Of a stretch of 64,000 bases of DNA, positions 41,621-53,844 are shown in pieces. Under the pieces are notes generated by a model, which worked only from the letters and a program-made list of their open reading frames with translations, ran no database searches and was not told the DNA's origin. A program made the position numbers and the translations under genes. Each line of letters starts with the position of its first letter. The first letter of the stretch is position 1. Origin of the DNA: Nitrosovibrio sp. Nv4 (lineage in GTDB: Bacteria; Pseudomonadota; Alphaproteobacteria; Acetobacterales; Acetobacteraceae); the NCBI GenBank assembly GCA_943330455.2, contig CALQHT020000001.1, forward strand, positions 1 to 64,000, given 5' to 3'.

Positions 41621-43099
41621 TTATGGCCGTCGTGATACGCGCGGAGCGGATCGCGCGGGTTCGGCTGGCTGGTCTCCGGGAAATCCGGTGAGGAACTGCC
41701 GCAGCGGTGCCGATCCCGTGACCGACTCCGTGCCAGCCTGGATCAGAAGATCGACATCGGACTTGTCGATGGTCAGGCCGGTTGGGATTGCCAGCAGCTT
41801 CTGCTTCTCCGGCCCCTCCGGCATGCCGGCCAGGGACACATGCACCAACTCCGCCTGCACATCTTCGCATGGCGCGCCGTCAATCATCTTGCCTCGGGAA
41901 CAACGCAGTCCACGCAACGCTTTCGCCAGATCCTGGATTTGCTGCGACACGGTGGCCATTGTCTCGAAATTGTAGCGATCGATCTGGGCGCCGCTGACCA
42001 GGCCGAACATGGCGAACAGCCCACCGACCATTCGCTGCTGGGGGATCGACGGATCCTGCGTGCCCTGGCCATCGACGCTGATCACCAGAATCCGGCGCAT
42101 CTTGTCGAAGCCGCGAGCCGCCAGGGCGGCCCGGGACTGCGCCATGTTTTGCATCAGGCCGCCCGCGACGCGCAGACCCAGATTGTCGGCGATGCCGCCG
42201 TCGGCGAGATGGACATATTTCGTTTGCTCGGGGTCAAGGTAGCGCTCCAACGAACGCGCCTGGGCGCCCAACCGGGAAATCGGGTCATTTTTCTCCGCGG
42301 TTGAAACGCGCGTGAGCCATCCGGGCTTGCGTCCACCGCAAGCGGCCACACGGCTGGTCAAAGTCACCGGGGAAAACAGGCCAGGGAATCCGTTCGACGC
42401 GGCGACCGCGCGGGCAAGCGGGAACGGATCCAGGTCGGAGCAGATGACGTCGAACACCTCCTGCGTAAACAGGAAGGGCACTCCATAACCGATATCGGTG
42501 GCGCCGATCCCGATCAGCGGCCTGCCTCGGGCGGCGAGGTCGCTGAACTTCGCGCCATGGAACATGGTCTGGTTGTAGACTTTCTCCATGAAGTCGTTCG
42601 TGCCGACCAGCGGGTCCGTCAGCCAGGTCCAGTTCCACGGATACAGATAGATGCCCAGGATGTAGCTGTTGGTATCGGAATAGAGGAAATCCTTCTCGTA
42701 TTGGCCGAAGGCGGCTTCTCGGTGCAGCCCGTAATAGGCCGCGGTGAAGCTGCCACCGGATATCCCCGATATCCCATCCAACTGTGACAGCAGGGATTGC
42801 GGGCCGGTCCGCGTTGGCATCTGCATGTCCCGCATGCCCTTCAGCACGCCGAAACTGAAGGCCGCGGATCGCTTGCCGCCGCCGGACATCGCGACCAGGA
42901 TCAGCCGATCGGGTGGCTCTTCCGATCGGCGCAGCGCGTCGAAGCGGTAGCCGCCACGGGAGATGGCATCGCTGCCCAGGGGGAGCAACTTATCGGCCGG
43001 CAGCGGCGTCGTGTCCGCCACCAGCAGCGACGCGCATCCTCCCAGCAGGAGAGTGATGACAACCAACACAGGTAACACCCGCCAGCACGGTGCGTTCAT
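41621..43099 (-). CDS. Patatin-like phospholipase, predicted lipoprotein
   Basis: VVITLLLGGCASLL lipobox; LVAMSGGGKRSAAFSFGVLKGM; GISGISGGSFTAAYYG (GxSxG); HLADGGIADNLGLR. Confidence 0.9.
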   Translation of the reverse strand: MNAPCWRVLPVLVVITLLLGGCASLLVADTTPLPADKLLPLGSDAISRGGYRFDALRRSEEPPDRLILVAMSGGGKRSAAFSFGVLKGMRDMQMPTRTGPQSLLSQLDGISGISGGSFTAAYYGLHREAAFGQYEKDFLYSDTNSYILGIYLYPWNWTWLTDPLVGTNDFMEKVYNQTMFHGAKFSDLAARGRPLIGIGATDIGYGVPFLFTQEVFDVICSDLDPFPLARAVAASNGFPGLFSPVTLTSRVAACGGRKPGWLTRVSTAEKNDPISRLGAQARSLERYLDPEQTKYVHLADGGIADNLGLRVAGGLMQNMAQSRAALAARGFDKMRRILVISVDGQGTQDPSIPQQRMVGGLFAMFGLVSGAQIDRYNFETMATVSQQIQDLAKALRGLRCSRGKMIDGAPCEDVQAELVHVSLAGMPEGPEKQKLLAIPTGLTIDKSDVDLLIQAGTESVTGSAPLRQFLTGFPGDQPAEPARSAPRVSRRP

Positions 43100-43264
43100 G
43101 GCCGTTCTCTTCCTTCGCGTGAGGCAATCGCCATCAATGAAAACCCGGAATGCCTGTCAAGCCATCCTGGAACCCCCGGACCAGTGCGGCATGTCGAGGT
43201 TTTGCGGCGGGCTGGCCGACGGGCGATCACATCCCGTTGACCGCGACCCGCCCCCGGAGCAAGG

Positions 43265-43897
43265 ATGCGCCGCATGATCCTGCTGATAGACAACTACGAT
43301 AGCTTCACCTTCAACCTGTACCATTTCCTGGGCGAGGTCGGGGCGCAGTGCGACGTCTGGCGCAACGACAAGATCACCGTCGAGGCGGCGCTCGCACTGA
43401 AGCCGGAAGCGATCGTGCTGTCCCCCGGCCCTTGCACGCCAAATGAGGCAGGCATCTGCCTCGACCTCATCGCCGCCGCCGCCGGAAAAATCCCGTTGCT
43501 CGGCGTTTGTCTCGGGCATCAATCCATCGGCCAGGCGTTTGGCGGGCATGTGATCCGTGCGCCCATGCCGATGCACGGCAAGGTTTCGTCGATCACTCAC
43601 AGCGGAACCGATATTCTGGCGGGGCTGCCGTCGCCGTTCTCCGCCACCCGCTACCATTCGCTGATTGTGGAGCGGGACACGTTACCCGATGCCCTGGTGC
43701 CGACCGCATGGACCGATGACGGCATCATCATGGCCATGCATCACCGGACGATGCCGCTCTACGGCGTGCAGTTCCATCCGGAGAGCATCGCCAGCCAGCA
43801 CGGCCATCAGATCCTGGCCAATTTCCTGGCTCTCGCCCGTGGTTCCAATGCGCCCGGCTCCAATGCACCCGGCACAACCGCCTCCCGGGCCGCCTGA
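43265..43897 (+). CDS. trpG: Anthranilate/aminodeoxychorismate synthase component II (glutamine amidotransferase)
   Basis: [70 protein letters not shown]. Confidence 0.95.
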   Translation: MRRMILLIDNYDSFTFNLYHFLGEVGAQCDVWRNDKITVEAALALKPEAIVLSPGPCTPNEAGICLDLIAAAAGKIPLLGVCLGHQSIGQAFGGHVIRAPMPMHGKVSSITHSGTDILAGLPSPFSATRYHSLIVERDTLPDALVPTAWTDDGIIMAMHHRTMPLYGVQFHPESIASQHGHQILANFLALARGSNAPGSNAPGTTASRAA

Positions 43898-43904
43898 TCC
43901 GGTC

Positions 43905-44921
<1,017 letters not shown>

Positions 44922-44988
44922 TACTCTGGCAGGCGCTGTCATGTCCGGTGCCGGTCGTGAAAGTCCGATGCTGAATCAAGGAGATGTC

Positions 44989-45813
44989 ATGGTCGACGAA
45001 CCCCGCGCCGTACCGGACGTGCTGGCCAGGATCTGTGCTGACACCAGGGCCACCGTCGCTGAACGGAAGGCCGCGCGGAGCATTGACGCCCTGCGACGGG
45101 TCATCGACGACCAGGACGATACCCCCCGTGGCTTCGGGCGGGCGCTGAAGGAAACCGCGGCGCGGTCGCGTTTCGCTCTGATCGCGGAGATCAAGAAGGC
45201 GTCGCCCTCGGGCGGTTTGATCCGGCCGGTTTTCGACCCGGCGGCGTTGGCTCTGGCCTACAAGGACGGCGGTGCGACCTGTCTGTCGGTGCTGACAGAC
45301 GAGCCCTATTTCCAGGGAACCGCCGCGCATCTGCAAGCCGCCCGGGCGGCGGTCGATCTGCCGGTCTTGCGCAAGGATTTCATGCTCGATCCGTGGCAGA
45401 TCTATGAAAGCCGAGCGATGGGGGCTGATTGTGTACTGCTGATCATGGCGGCCTTGACGGATGCCCAGGCGCGGGAGTTGGAAGCTGTGGCGCGCGCGCT
45501 CGACATGGATGTTTTGGTCGAAGTGCACGACCTGCGAGAGTTGGAACGGGCGATGGGCCTGGAAACGTCGCTGATCGGCATCAACAACCGTGATCTGAAG
45601 ACGTTAACGACCGATCTGGCGGTGACCGAGACGCTGGCGCCGCATGTCCCGCCGCACCGATTCCTGATCGCCGAAAGTGGGATCCGTACCATCGAAGACC
45701 TGCGTCGCCTGGCTTCTGTTGGCGCGCACGGCTTCCTGGTTGGGGAAAGCCTGATGCGCCAGGACGACGTCACCGCGGCGACTCGCGCCTTGCTGGGAGA
45801 GACCGCCGCATGA
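44989..45813 (+). CDS. trpC: Indole-3-glycerol phosphate synthase
   Basis: [89 protein letters not shown]. Confidence 0.97.
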   Translation: MVDEPRAVPDVLARICADTRATVAERKAARSIDALRRVIDDQDDTPRGFGRALKETAARSRFALIAEIKKASPSGGLIRPVFDPAALALAYKDGGATCLSVLTDEPYFQGTAAHLQAARAAVDLPVLRKDFMLDPWQIYESRAMGADCVLLIMAALTDAQARELEAVARALDMDVLVEVHDLRELERAMGLETSLIGINNRDLKTLTTDLAVTETLAPHVPPHRFLIAESGIRTIEDLRRLASVGAHGFLVGESLMRQDDVTAATRALLGETAA

Positions 45814-46286
45814 GTGGCTTCACCCATTTCGACCAGGCGGGGAACGCGACCATGGTCGATGTTTCCGCCAAGCCCACGACCGATCGGACCGCAACCGCGC
45901 GGGTTCGCGTGGTGATGGAACCAGCGACCCTCGCCATGATCATGGCCGGTACCGCCAAAAAGGGCGATGTGCTCGGCGTGGCGCGCCTGGCCGGGATCAT
46001 GGGCGCGAAACGCACCGCCGACCTGATCCCGCTGTGCCATCCGCTGCCGATCACGGCTGTGACGCTCGATCTGCTGCCCGACCCGGACGCCAACGCGGTG
46101 GAGATCGCCGCGACGGTTCGCACCACCGGGCAGACAGGGGTGGAGATGGAAGCGCTGACGGCGGCGAGTGTCGCGGCGCTGACCGTCTATGACATGTGCA
46201 AGGCCGTCGATCGGTCGATGCGGATCGATGGGTTGCGGGTCACGCATAAGGCGGGCGGCAAGTCCGGGGAGTTCTCTCAGTCATGA
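45810..46286 (+). CDS. moaC: Cyclic pyranopterin monophosphate synthase
   Basis: [82 protein letters not shown] overlap with trpC. Confidence 0.97.
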   Translation: MSGFTHFDQAGNATMVDVSAKPTTDRTATARVRVVMEPATLAMIMAGTAKKGDVLGVARLAGIMGAKRTADLIPLCHPLPITAVTLDLLPDPDANAVEIAATVRTTGQTGVEMEALTAASVAALTVYDMCKAVDRSMRIDGLRVTHKAGGKSGEFSQS

Positions 46287-47530
46287 GCGGCTCGACAGAG
46301 GCTGGCGGCAGCGCCAAATCCCGCGATCTTTCGGTTGACGAGGCTCGCGACCGCATACTGGCCGGATTGCGCCCGACATCGGCGGAGGTGGTGCCTATTG
46401 CCGGCGCCTGGAACCGGGTGACCGCGGAACCGGTGCGGGCACGTTTGACGCAGCCGCCGGCGGATGTTTCGGCGATGGACGGCTATGGGCTGCGCGCGGC
46501 GGATGGCGGCTTGGGTGCGACCCTTACGGTGATTGGTGCGGCGCCGGCGGGGCATCCGTTTGCAGGCCAGGTTGGCTCCGGTCAAACGGTGCGGATCTTT
46601 ACCGGCAGCGTGATCCCAGACGGCGCCGATGCCGTGCTGCTGCAGGAAGATGCGACCCGGAACGGTGGCGCCCTTGTCGTGAATGAGGCGGTTACCCTGG
46701 GCCGCCATATCAGGCGTGCCGGCCAGGACTTCGCGCGGGGCGATGAAGTGATCCCAGCCGGCCGGCGTATGACCGCGCGTGATGTCGGGCTGGCCGCCGC
46801 GGCCGACCATCCCTGGGTCACCGTGCATCGGCGTCCCAGGGTGGCGATCCTGGCCACCGGCGACGAAATCGCGTTGCCCGGCGAACCCATTCCCACCGGC
46901 GGGATCGTCAGTTCCAACTCGCACGCACTGGCCGCTCTGATCCGGGCGCTGGGTGGTGAGCCGATCGTGCTGCCGGTCGCCAAGGACACGACGGAGGCGG
47001 TCGCCGCCGTTGCCGATTCGGTGCACGGGATGGACATGCTGGTCACGACCGGCGGGGCCTCCGTCGGCGATCATGACCTGGTGATTGCCGGCCTTCAAAC
47101 CCGCGGACTGGTGGTGGATTTCTGGCAGATCGCCATGCGCCCGGGCAAGCCGCTGCTGTTCGGCAATCTCGGCGCGGTGCCCGTCCTCGGGTTGCCCGGG
47201 AATCCGGTGTCGGCCCTGGTCTGTGCCATCCTATTCCTGTTGCCATCAATCGCCCGCATGAGCGGGTTGCCCGCCGCACCACCCCCGGTGACCCGCGCCA
47301 TCGCCGGCGCGGCATTGCGGGAAAACGACCGGCGAGCGGATCATCTGCGCTCTACCATTGCAACGGACGCGGACGGGCGGATCGTCGCCACACCGTTTCC
47401 GGTGCAGGATTCGGCGATGTTGCGGCGTCTTGCCCTGGCGGATGCGCTGATTCTGCGCCCGCCGCATGCACCCGCACTGCCGGCGGGAGCCGAGGTGCCG
47501 ATCATTCGCCTCGATTCCCTCGGCCTTTAA
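46283..47530 (+). CDS. moeA: Molybdopterin molybdenumtransferase
   Basis: [91 protein letters not shown]. Confidence 0.96.
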   Translation: MSGSTEAGGSAKSRDLSVDEARDRILAGLRPTSAEVVPIAGAWNRVTAEPVRARLTQPPADVSAMDGYGLRAADGGLGATLTVIGAAPAGHPFAGQVGSGQTVRIFTGSVIPDGADAVLLQEDATRNGGALVVNEAVTLGRHIRRAGQDFARGDEVIPAGRRMTARDVGLAAAADHPWVTVHRRPRVAILATGDEIALPGEPIPTGGIVSSNSHALAALIRALGGEPIVLPVAKDTTEAVAAVADSVHGMDMLVTTGGASVGDHDLVIAGLQTRGLVVDFWQIAMRPGKPLLFGNLGAVPVLGLPGNPVSALVCAILFLLPSIARMSGLPAAPPPVTRAIAGAALRENDRRADHLRSTIATDADGRIVATPFPVQDSAMLRRLALADALILRPPHAPALPAGAEVPIIRLDSLGL

Positions 47531-47562
47531 GCTGGAATTTTTGGATTCCTCCACGGTTTGAC

Positions 47563-47592
47563 TTGACGGGCGATTCAGAACCAACATAGAAC
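47563..47592 (+). promoter_or_regulatory. lexA promoter with LexA (SOS) box GAAC-N7-GAAC
   Basis: GAACCAACATAGAAC at 47578-47592; TTGACG at 47563-47568 as possible -35. Confidence 0.85.
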
Positions 47593-47599
47593 AAGGTCG

Positions 47600-47614
47600 G
47601 TTTCTGATTTGTTC
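47600..47614 (+). promoter_or_regulatory. Candidate second, degenerate LexA box GTTT-N7-GTTC
   Basis: GTTTCTGATTTGTTC; one mismatch to GTTCN7GTTC. Confidence 0.4.
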
Positions 47615-47640
47615 CGGATAAAGCCCAGGGGGGTTCCCAC

Positions 47641-48360
47641 ATGCTTACGCGCAAGCAATACGAGCTGTTGGTCTATATCGACCGTCACCTGAAGCAGACC
47701 GGTTTTTCTCCGAGCTTCGAGGAGATGAAGGAAGCCCTTCAGCTCAAGTCGAAGTCCGGTATTCACCGGTTGATTTCAGCGTTGGAGGAGCGTGGCTATC
47801 TCGGTCGCCGTCACCACCGCGCTCGCGCGCTGGAGGTATTGAAGTTGCCGGATAACCTCATCGCGCGGGCGGAAGCTGACCTGCCGGACGATGAGGAGGC
47901 GGGTGGTTTCTCGCCCAATGTGATCAAAGGTGACTTCACGTCCCGGCTGCCAGGGGTGCGGGCGGCCGATGACGCGGTCGCGGTACAATTGCCGCTTTAC
48001 GGGCGCATCGCCGCGGGTCTGCCGATCGAAGCCCTCCGCGATTCCTCCAGCCAGGTCGACGTCCCCATCAGCCTGCTCGGCAATGGCGAGCACTACGCGC
48101 TGGAAGTCGCCGGCGATTCGATGATCGAAGCTGGGATTCTCGATGGCGACACAGTCATCATCAACAAGGGCGAATCGGCTGAAAACGGCCAGATCGTCGT
48201 CGCGTTGGTCGATGAAAATGAGGTGACGTTGAAGCGGCTGCGCCGGCGCGGCAACTCCATCGCCCTGGAACCCTGCAACGCCCGCCATGAAACCCGCATC
48301 TTCCCGGCGGATCGGGTCAAGGTTCAGGGACGACTTGTCGCTCTGATGCGCCGGTTCTAG
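47641..48360 (+). CDS. lexA: LexA repressor
   Basis: [70 protein letters not shown] cleavage region; [17 protein letters not shown]. Confidence 0.98.
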   Translation: MLTRKQYELLVYIDRHLKQTGFSPSFEEMKEALQLKSKSGIHRLISALEERGYLGRRHHRARALEVLKLPDNLIARAEADLPDDEEAGGFSPNVIKGDFTSRLPGVRAADDAVAVQLPLYGRIAAGLPIEALRDSSSQVDVPISLLGNGEHYALEVAGDSMIEAGILDGDTVIINKGESAENGQIVVALVDENEVTLKRLRRRGNSIALEPCNARHETRIFPADRVKVQGRLVALMRRF

Positions 48361-48439
48361 AACTTAGCCGGCGTGGTCGGAGATGTAGCAGGCGCCGCCC
48401 TCGCTGGTGCCCGTTGCAACCGTAAGCCCAAGAGACCCG

Positions 48440-48619
48440 ATGTCGTCGCAGTCCGAGACCCTTGCCCCCTGGATTCGACTGCTGGTGGGCGCCGTCCTTG
48501 CGCTGCTGGGGGTGTTGGGCGGGGTTATGTTCGGCGGCCTGAACCCAGCGTTGCTGCTGGGGTGGGCCTTTGGGGTGACCATCGCGGCAGGGTTGATTTT
48601 GTTTCGCCGGCGGGGGTGA
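48440..48619 (+). CDS. Small two-TM hypothetical membrane protein
   Basis: APWIRLLVGAVLALLGVLGGVMFGGLNPALLLGWAFGVTIAAGLILFRRRG; ATG at 48440. Confidence 0.5.
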   Translation: MSSQSETLAPWIRLLVGAVLALLGVLGGVMFGGLNPALLLGWAFGVTIAAGLILFRRRG

Positions 48620-48644
48620 TGACCCCCGGCCGGACGTTGCAAAG

Positions 48645-51134
48645 CTACGCCGCCTTTCGCGACGCAATGCGCTCCAGGAACGATAGCAACTGAGCCTGTG
48701 CCGCATCGTCCGCCCTGAATGCGACCCGCAATTCGTTCATGCCGGCATAGCGAACGGTAAAAGGTAAAGCGCCGTTCAGCCCGTCGATCTTGACTGAACC
48801 GGACACACCGACCGATAGCGACGGACCGCCCTTGATCATTGCACCGCCATCGGAGATGTCGGTGATCCGCGCCTGACGGACCGCTTCGCCTGGAACGGTG
48901 ATGTGGCACGCCATGTCCACGGCGATCCGCTCCGACATTCGTCGATTGACCTCGGTCGCCGAGGTCCGCACGGTCCGCACAACCGATCGTTTCAGATCGG
49001 CCACGGCCCCGTCCAGTTCCTTGAGGTTTTCCAGCACCTGAGCGGCATGTTGCCCGGACTGCGTCGCCTGGGTCGCGACGTCGGCGTTCAGGCTGGTCAT
49101 TTCGCTGGCGGCGGTCGCGGTTTCCGTGACGTTGCGTGCGATTTCCGCGGTCGCGGCGCCTTGCTCCTCCACGGCGGCGGCGATGGACCCGGCGATCGCA
49201 CTGATCTCGCCGATTCGCGTCTCGATCTGGGCAACGGCGGATACCGCCGCATTGGTGGCCGTCCGTACTTCGTTGATGCGGCGGCTGATCTCCTCGGTCG
49301 ACCGTGCGGTCTGGGTGGCGAGTTGCTTGACCTCTGACGCCACCACCGCGAATCCCTTGCCGGCGTCACCCGCCCGTGCTGCTTCGATTGTCGCGTTCAG
49401 CGCCAGAAGGTTGGTCTTGGCGGCAATTTCGCCGATCATGTCGGCCACGGTTCCGATCTGGCCGACCTGTTCGGTTAGTGCCTCGATCGCATCGCGGGTC
49501 TCACTGCCGGCGGTCACGGCCTGTCCGACAATCTGACTGGACCGCGCAACCTGACCGCTGATTTCCTGGATCGAGGCCGCGAGTTCCTCTGCCGCGCTGG
49601 CGACGGTTTGGGCATTGCCGAGCGCCTGGGCGGCGGCTGCGGCGGCTGCTTGGGCGGAGGAGCCGGTCTGATCCGCCAACGCGGTCATCTGGCCGGCGGT
49701 ATTTGTCATGGATGCCGTGCTGAGGCCGATCTGTGTCAAGGCGTCTCCGGCTGATGTCTCGATCTTCTCGGCCATGTTCATCAGGGCTTGGCGCTTGGCT
49801 TCCTCGGCCTGGGCGCGTTCCTCGTCCTGTTGCAGGCGCAACCGCTCCATTTCCACGGCGTTGTCCTTGAACACCTGGACGGTGGCCGCCATCCCACCGA
49901 TTTCGTCCCGGCGGTCCTGGCAGGGAACGTCGGGTTTCTCCCCGGCGGCCAGGGCGCGCATGGCGCTTGAAAGCTGGGCCAGCGGACGTGTGATGAGGGA
50001 TGCGATGAACAGGCCAAGCAGAACGGCCAAAATGATGCCACCTCCAACCACGGTGCCCAGGCCGATGACCGCCTGCCTGGCGGTGGCATGCGCGGTTCGT
50101 TCGGCTTCCAGTTCCAGCTTTTCCGCCGCGGCGCCTGCCTGCGCCAAGGCCGTGCGATAGGTCGCCTCGCTCGTCGCGATGATACGTTGGGCCGCGTCGT
50201 AGGCAGCGGATGCCGCAATGGCGTCGCGCCGAGCGGCGAAGATGCCATCCTTACCGTCCAAGGTGGCTTGGATGATGGTCAGCCCCTGGCGCGCCGCGGC
50301 CATCTTCGCTTTGGCTTCCTCGCTGCGCAGACGGCTGGCCAGGCGCTGGAGTGCATTCCCGCCAGTCCGGATGGTGCGCTGCGCGTCCTGCTCCAACGGC
50401 GCGATGGCGTCCAGACTGGTGGCCGCGCGGGCGGTCTTTGCCAGTTCTTCCAGTTTGGCCAGGTCTCGCATCAGGCGGTAGGCGCCCTGCAAGGCGGGAA
50501 ATGTTTCGTTCATCGATTCGGCGATCATGTCGCCCAGCGAGTCGACCGTCGCTTTGCCGGCCTGGACGTTCATCTTCGCGGAGTCCTCGACGGCGACCAT
50601 ACGCTGTTCCAGATCGGCCGCGAGTTCCTGCAGTTGCTTTTGCAGCGCTGTTTTTGCCTGCTCGAAGCGTTCCAGGCGCTGTTCGGCCTGGCGTATCGCG
50701 GTGGAGCGGCGCTCGCTTTGATCGATCGCGCTTTCAATGCCCTTAAAGAGGTCCGCCTGCGCGACGGCGGTCGACGCGAGGTCCAGGCCGCTGCCCGATG
50801 CGTCAGCCAACACCCGCAGTCGATCCAGGCCCGCTCGGCCTTGCTTCGTATACTCGGCCAGTTGCGCCCGCAGGACGGCGGGATCGGCCAGTTCGGACGC
50901 CTGTGGCGCTGCCTTGCGCACCAATTCGGCATTCAACGCCAGGTCCTGACTCTGCCGCAGTAATGGCAGAGCGACCTCGGCAAGGGCGGTTACACCCTTG
51001 CCGATCTGGTCGACAAACCAAAGGCCGGCCCCGCCCGTGACCCCAATCAGGGTCGCGAGCGAGAGAAACGCCACTACGAGGCGGCCCCGTATTCCCATGC
51101 CACGACGCATTTTCGCTTCGGTCTTGCCGGCCAT
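48645..51134 (-). CDS. Methyl-accepting chemotaxis protein with C-terminal PilZ domain
   Basis: N-terminal TM, helical sensor, HAMP, MCP core [36 protein letters not shown], then [31 protein letters not shown] (RxxxR, DxSxxG). Confidence 0.93.
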   Translation of the reverse strand: MAGKTEAKMRRGMGIRGRLVVAFLSLATLIGVTGGAGLWFVDQIGKGVTALAEVALPLLRQSQDLALNAELVRKAAPQASELADPAVLRAQLAEYTKQGRAGLDRLRVLADASGSGLDLASTAVAQADLFKGIESAIDQSERRSTAIRQAEQRLERFEQAKTALQKQLQELAADLEQRMVAVEDSAKMNVQAGKATVDSLGDMIAESMNETFPALQGAYRLMRDLAKLEELAKTARAATSLDAIAPLEQDAQRTIRTGGNALQRLASRLRSEEAKAKMAAARQGLTIIQATLDGKDGIFAARRDAIAASAAYDAAQRIIATSEATYRTALAQAGAAAEKLELEAERTAHATARQAVIGLGTVVGGGIILAVLLGLFIASLITRPLAQLSSAMRALAAGEKPDVPCQDRRDEIGGMAATVQVFKDNAVEMERLRLQQDEERAQAEEAKRQALMNMAEKIETSAGDALTQIGLSTASMTNTAGQMTALADQTGSSAQAAAAAAAQALGNAQTVASAAEELAASIQEISGQVARSSQIVGQAVTAGSETRDAIEALTEQVGQIGTVADMIGEIAAKTNLLALNATIEAARAGDAGKGFAVVASEVKQLATQTARSTEEISRRINEVRTATNAAVSAVAQIETRIGEISAIAGSIAAAVEEQGAATAEIARNVTETATAASEMTSLNADVATQATQSGQHAAQVLENLKELDGAVADLKRSVVRTVRTSATEVNRRMSERIAVDMACHITVPGEAVRQARITDISDGGAMIKGGPSLSVGVSGSVKIDGLNGALPFTVRYAGMNELRVAFRADDAAQAQLLSFLERIASRKAA

Positions 51135-51165
51135 TACACCATCTCCCTTGCGCTATCGACCTGGA

Positions 51166-52122
51166 TCAGGACCCAGCGCCACCCGGGGTCGGACGGAACA
51201 CCTGAACGCGGTTGTTGGCGGTGTCGGCGACGTAGATGTGGCCAGTCTTCTTGTCGACGATGATGCCGTGCAGGTTGCCGAACTCGCCGTTGCCGGAGCC
51301 CTTCTTGCCCCACATCGCCAGGAACTTGCCTTCCTTGTCGAAGACCTGGACCCGGTCGTTACCGATTTCCGTGACGTAGATGCGGTCCTGCGCATCGATG
51401 GCCACGCCGGCCGGAGCCTTGAACTCGCCCTTGTCGTCGCCGGTCTTGCCCCAGCCGAATAGCAGTTTGCCGTCCGCGCTGAACACCTGCATGCGGTCGT
51501 TCTTCAGGTCGCTGACATACAGACGTCCGTCGGAAGCAAAGCGCGCGGCCTCGGGGTTGTTCATCTTGCCGGGCTCGGTGCCCAGGCCGCCGAACAGGTA
51601 AAGGAACTTGCCGTTCAGGTCGAAGACGTTGACGCGATGGTTGCCGGCTTCCGGCATGAACAGCTTGCCGTCGCGGATGTCCATGAACTCCGACTTGATA
51701 TTCTGGCCGGGAGCGGTGCCGTATTCGCTGAACGTCGACAGCCATTTGTAGCTGGCGTCGTATTTCTTCACGAAGCCGGTGTTGTAGTCGGCGACGAAGA
51801 TATTGCCGGCGGGATCGACCGCGATGCCTTCCGGCTTGTCCAGATGCTGGTCGTCGTCGCCCTTGCCGCCGAAGCGGGTGATGAACTTGCCGCTGGCGGG
51901 ATCGAAAACCTGCACCCAGGCATGAAACGCGTCGGTGGCCAGCAGTTTGCCGTCCTTCGTCCAGGCGAAGTCCTCGACATATTTGAACTGACCCTCGCCC
52001 GTGCCTTCCGTGCCGATGTTCAACACATGTTCGAATTTCAACCCGTCGGCGCGGGCCGGCGCGGGCGACAGGAGAAGACCGCCGGCGAACAACGCCGCCG
52101 CGGCGAGAAGCATCGATTTCAT
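51166..52122 (-). CDS. Secreted NHL-repeat/6-bladed beta-propeller protein
   Basis: Signal peptide MKSMLLAAAALFAGGLLLSPAPARA; repeats such as PAGVAIDAQDRIYVTEIGNDRVQVFDKEGKFLAMWG. Confidence 0.9.
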   Translation of the reverse strand: MKSMLLAAAALFAGGLLLSPAPARADGLKFEHVLNIGTEGTGEGQFKYVEDFAWTKDGKLLATDAFHAWVQVFDPASGKFITRFGGKGDDDQHLDKPEGIAVDPAGNIFVADYNTGFVKKYDASYKWLSTFSEYGTAPGQNIKSEFMDIRDGKLFMPEAGNHRVNVFDLNGKFLYLFGGLGTEPGKMNNPEAARFASDGRLYVSDLKNDRMQVFSADGKLLFGWGKTGDDKGEFKAPAGVAIDAQDRIYVTEIGNDRVQVFDKEGKFLAMWGKKGSGNGEFGNLHGIIVDKKTGHIYVADTANNRVQVFRPTPGGAGS

Positions 52123-52128
52123 ATAAGC

Positions 52129-52158
52129 ACCCTCATGACCGTTACGGGTGATGAGGGT
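52129..52158 (-). promoter_or_regulatory. 5'-leader stem-loop containing the predicted Shine-Dalgarno of the NHL-repeat gene
   Basis: Minus strand: ACCCTCAT-CACCCGTAACGGTC-ATGAGGGT-GCTTAT-ATG; GAGGG lies in the 3' arm. Confidence 0.5.
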
Positions 52159-52245
52159 CGCTGAAATGGGTAAAGAATGGCTTAATATCGTCGCGGCGGC
52201 CGCGGGCTTTGTTCAGATTGCGTTAGTATTCCGTGCCGTCCCGCG

Positions 52246-53844
52246 TTACCGATCCAGCCAGACCGCCTCGAACCGAGGGCTGTTATAAACGCTGTTCACC
52301 ATGGGGGTGTACCCCTTCAGATAGGGGTGCCAGCAGGTCGCGGCCGGGTAATGGTAAAGGATGGGCCGAGCCATGTCCTGTTGCAGCTTGCGGTCGATGT
52401 CCCAGACGAGCTTTTTGCGGGTCTCGACGTTGGTTTCCTGGGATTGCCGGTCGAACAAGGGCTCCAGGTCGCGGTTGCAGTACTGGGTGAAATTGCGTGC
52501 CGATCCGCAGGCGTAGTTCTCGTAGAAATTCTGATCGGGGTCGTCGACCGCGCCGCAGGTGATGTTCGGCCCGATCGCATAGTCCTTCCGCGCGATTTTC
52601 GGGAACCAACTGGCCGTATCCACCGGCTCCAGCTCGGCGTCGATATAGATATGCTTCAGCGCGTCGACCAGCAGGATGCCGGGGTCGCGGTGGGTCGGGA
52701 TATTGCGGGCCGAGACCTTCAGCTTCAGACGTTTGTCGGGTCCGTAACCCAGGGACGCCATGATTTTCCGGGCCTCGGCACGGTTCGCCTCCGGGTCCGG
52801 TCCGTAGCCCGGCAAATCTTCCAGCATGGCGGTCGGCATGCCCCACACACCTTCCGGCGGGGGTTGCATGGAGCCACCGATGGTGCCCTTGCCCTCGGTC
52901 AGGATGTCGATGAACGTCTGGCGGTCCAGGGTCAGGGCCAGGGCGCGCCGCATCTCCGGGTTGTCGAACGGCGCACGTTCCCGGTTCACGATGACGTTCA
53001 CCGCGCAGTTGTTCGGCACCAGTTTGCAGACCGCCTGCGGGGCCTGTTCCTGCAGGCCTTTCAGCAGCGGGACCGTGACCTCGTTGGGGAAAGTCATGTC
53101 GAACTTGCCGGTCACGAAGGCCAGCATTGCGGTGGAGCGGTTGGTGATGATGGTATATTCGACGCTGTCCAGATACGGCCGGCCGGGCTTCCAGTAGTCG
53201 GTGTTACGGGTCAGCTTGATCGACTCGTTCTGCTTGAATTCCACGAACTTGAACGGGCCGGAGCCGATCGGGTGGGTGCGCATGTCGCGCGGGGCAACAT
53301 GGCACGGATAGATGGCGGAATAGCCGGACGCGAGCAGGGCCAGCAGTGCGGGTTGCGGACGACCGAGTTGGAAGGTGATCTCGAAGTCGCCGTTGGGGAT
53401 GACGTCTTTCAGGTTGTGGTACCAACCCCCGCGCAGATTGTTCCGCAACGGCACGGCCGCCTTGCCCATCAGCAGGTCCCAGGTGCATTTCACATCCTTG
53501 GACGTGAAGGGCTTGCCATCGTGCCATTTGACCCCTTCGCGCAGTTTGAAGGTCAGGGCGGTGTTGTCCGCGCTCCACGACCACGACGTAGCGAGTTCGG
53601 GCTGGATGGTTTCGATGCTGTTGCGGGGCTGCTCCTGGTCGTAGAGCACCAGGTTGTTGAACATGGCCATGAACGGGGTGGTGACCGAGTTGCTGGATTC
53701 CTCCAGGATCGACGGGCTGCCCGGGCTGTCGCGGTGATACAGTTTCAGGATTCCGCCCGGCTTCGGGTCCGCGGCGATCCCCGCGGTCGACAGGGTCAGG
53801 ACGGTCGCGGCCGCCAGCAGGCACCGCTGTAGAAATCTGGACAT
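52246..53844 (-). CDS. ABC transporter substrate-binding protein, family 5 (peptide/opine/nickel type)
   Basis: Signal peptide MSRFLQRCLLAAATVLTLSTAGIAA; LATSWSWSADNTALTFKLREGVKWHDGKPFTSKDVKCTWD; PIGSGPFKFVEF. Confidence 0.93.
   Translation of the reverse strand: MSRFLQRCLLAAATVLTLSTAGIAADPKPGGILKLYHRDSPGSPSILEESSNSVTTPFMAMFNNLVLYDQEQPRNSIETIQPELATSWSWSADNTALTFKLREGVKWHDGKPFTSKDVKCTWDLLMGKAAVPLRNNLRGGWYHNLKDVIPNGDFEITFQLGRPQPALLALLASGYSAIYPCHVAPRDMRTHPIGSGPFKFVEFKQNESIKLTRNTDYWKPGRPYLDSVEYTIITNRSTAMLAFVTGKFDMTFPNEVTVPLLKGLQEQAPQAVCKLVPNNCAVNVIVNRERAPFDNPEMRRALALTLDRQTFIDILTEGKGTIGGSMQPPPEGVWGMPTAMLEDLPGYGPDPEANRAEARKIMASLGYGPDKRLKLKVSARNIPTHRDPGILLVDALKHIYIDAELEPVDTASWFPKIARKDYAIGPNITCGAVDDPDQNFYENYACGSARNFTQYCNRDLEPLFDRQSQETNVETRKKLVWDIDRKLQQDMARPILYHYPAATCWHPYLKGYTPMVNSVYNSPRFEAVWLDR

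Noticed and set aside
52327-53832. 501-aa plus-strand ORF
   Set aside because: Antisense to the substrate-binding protein gene.
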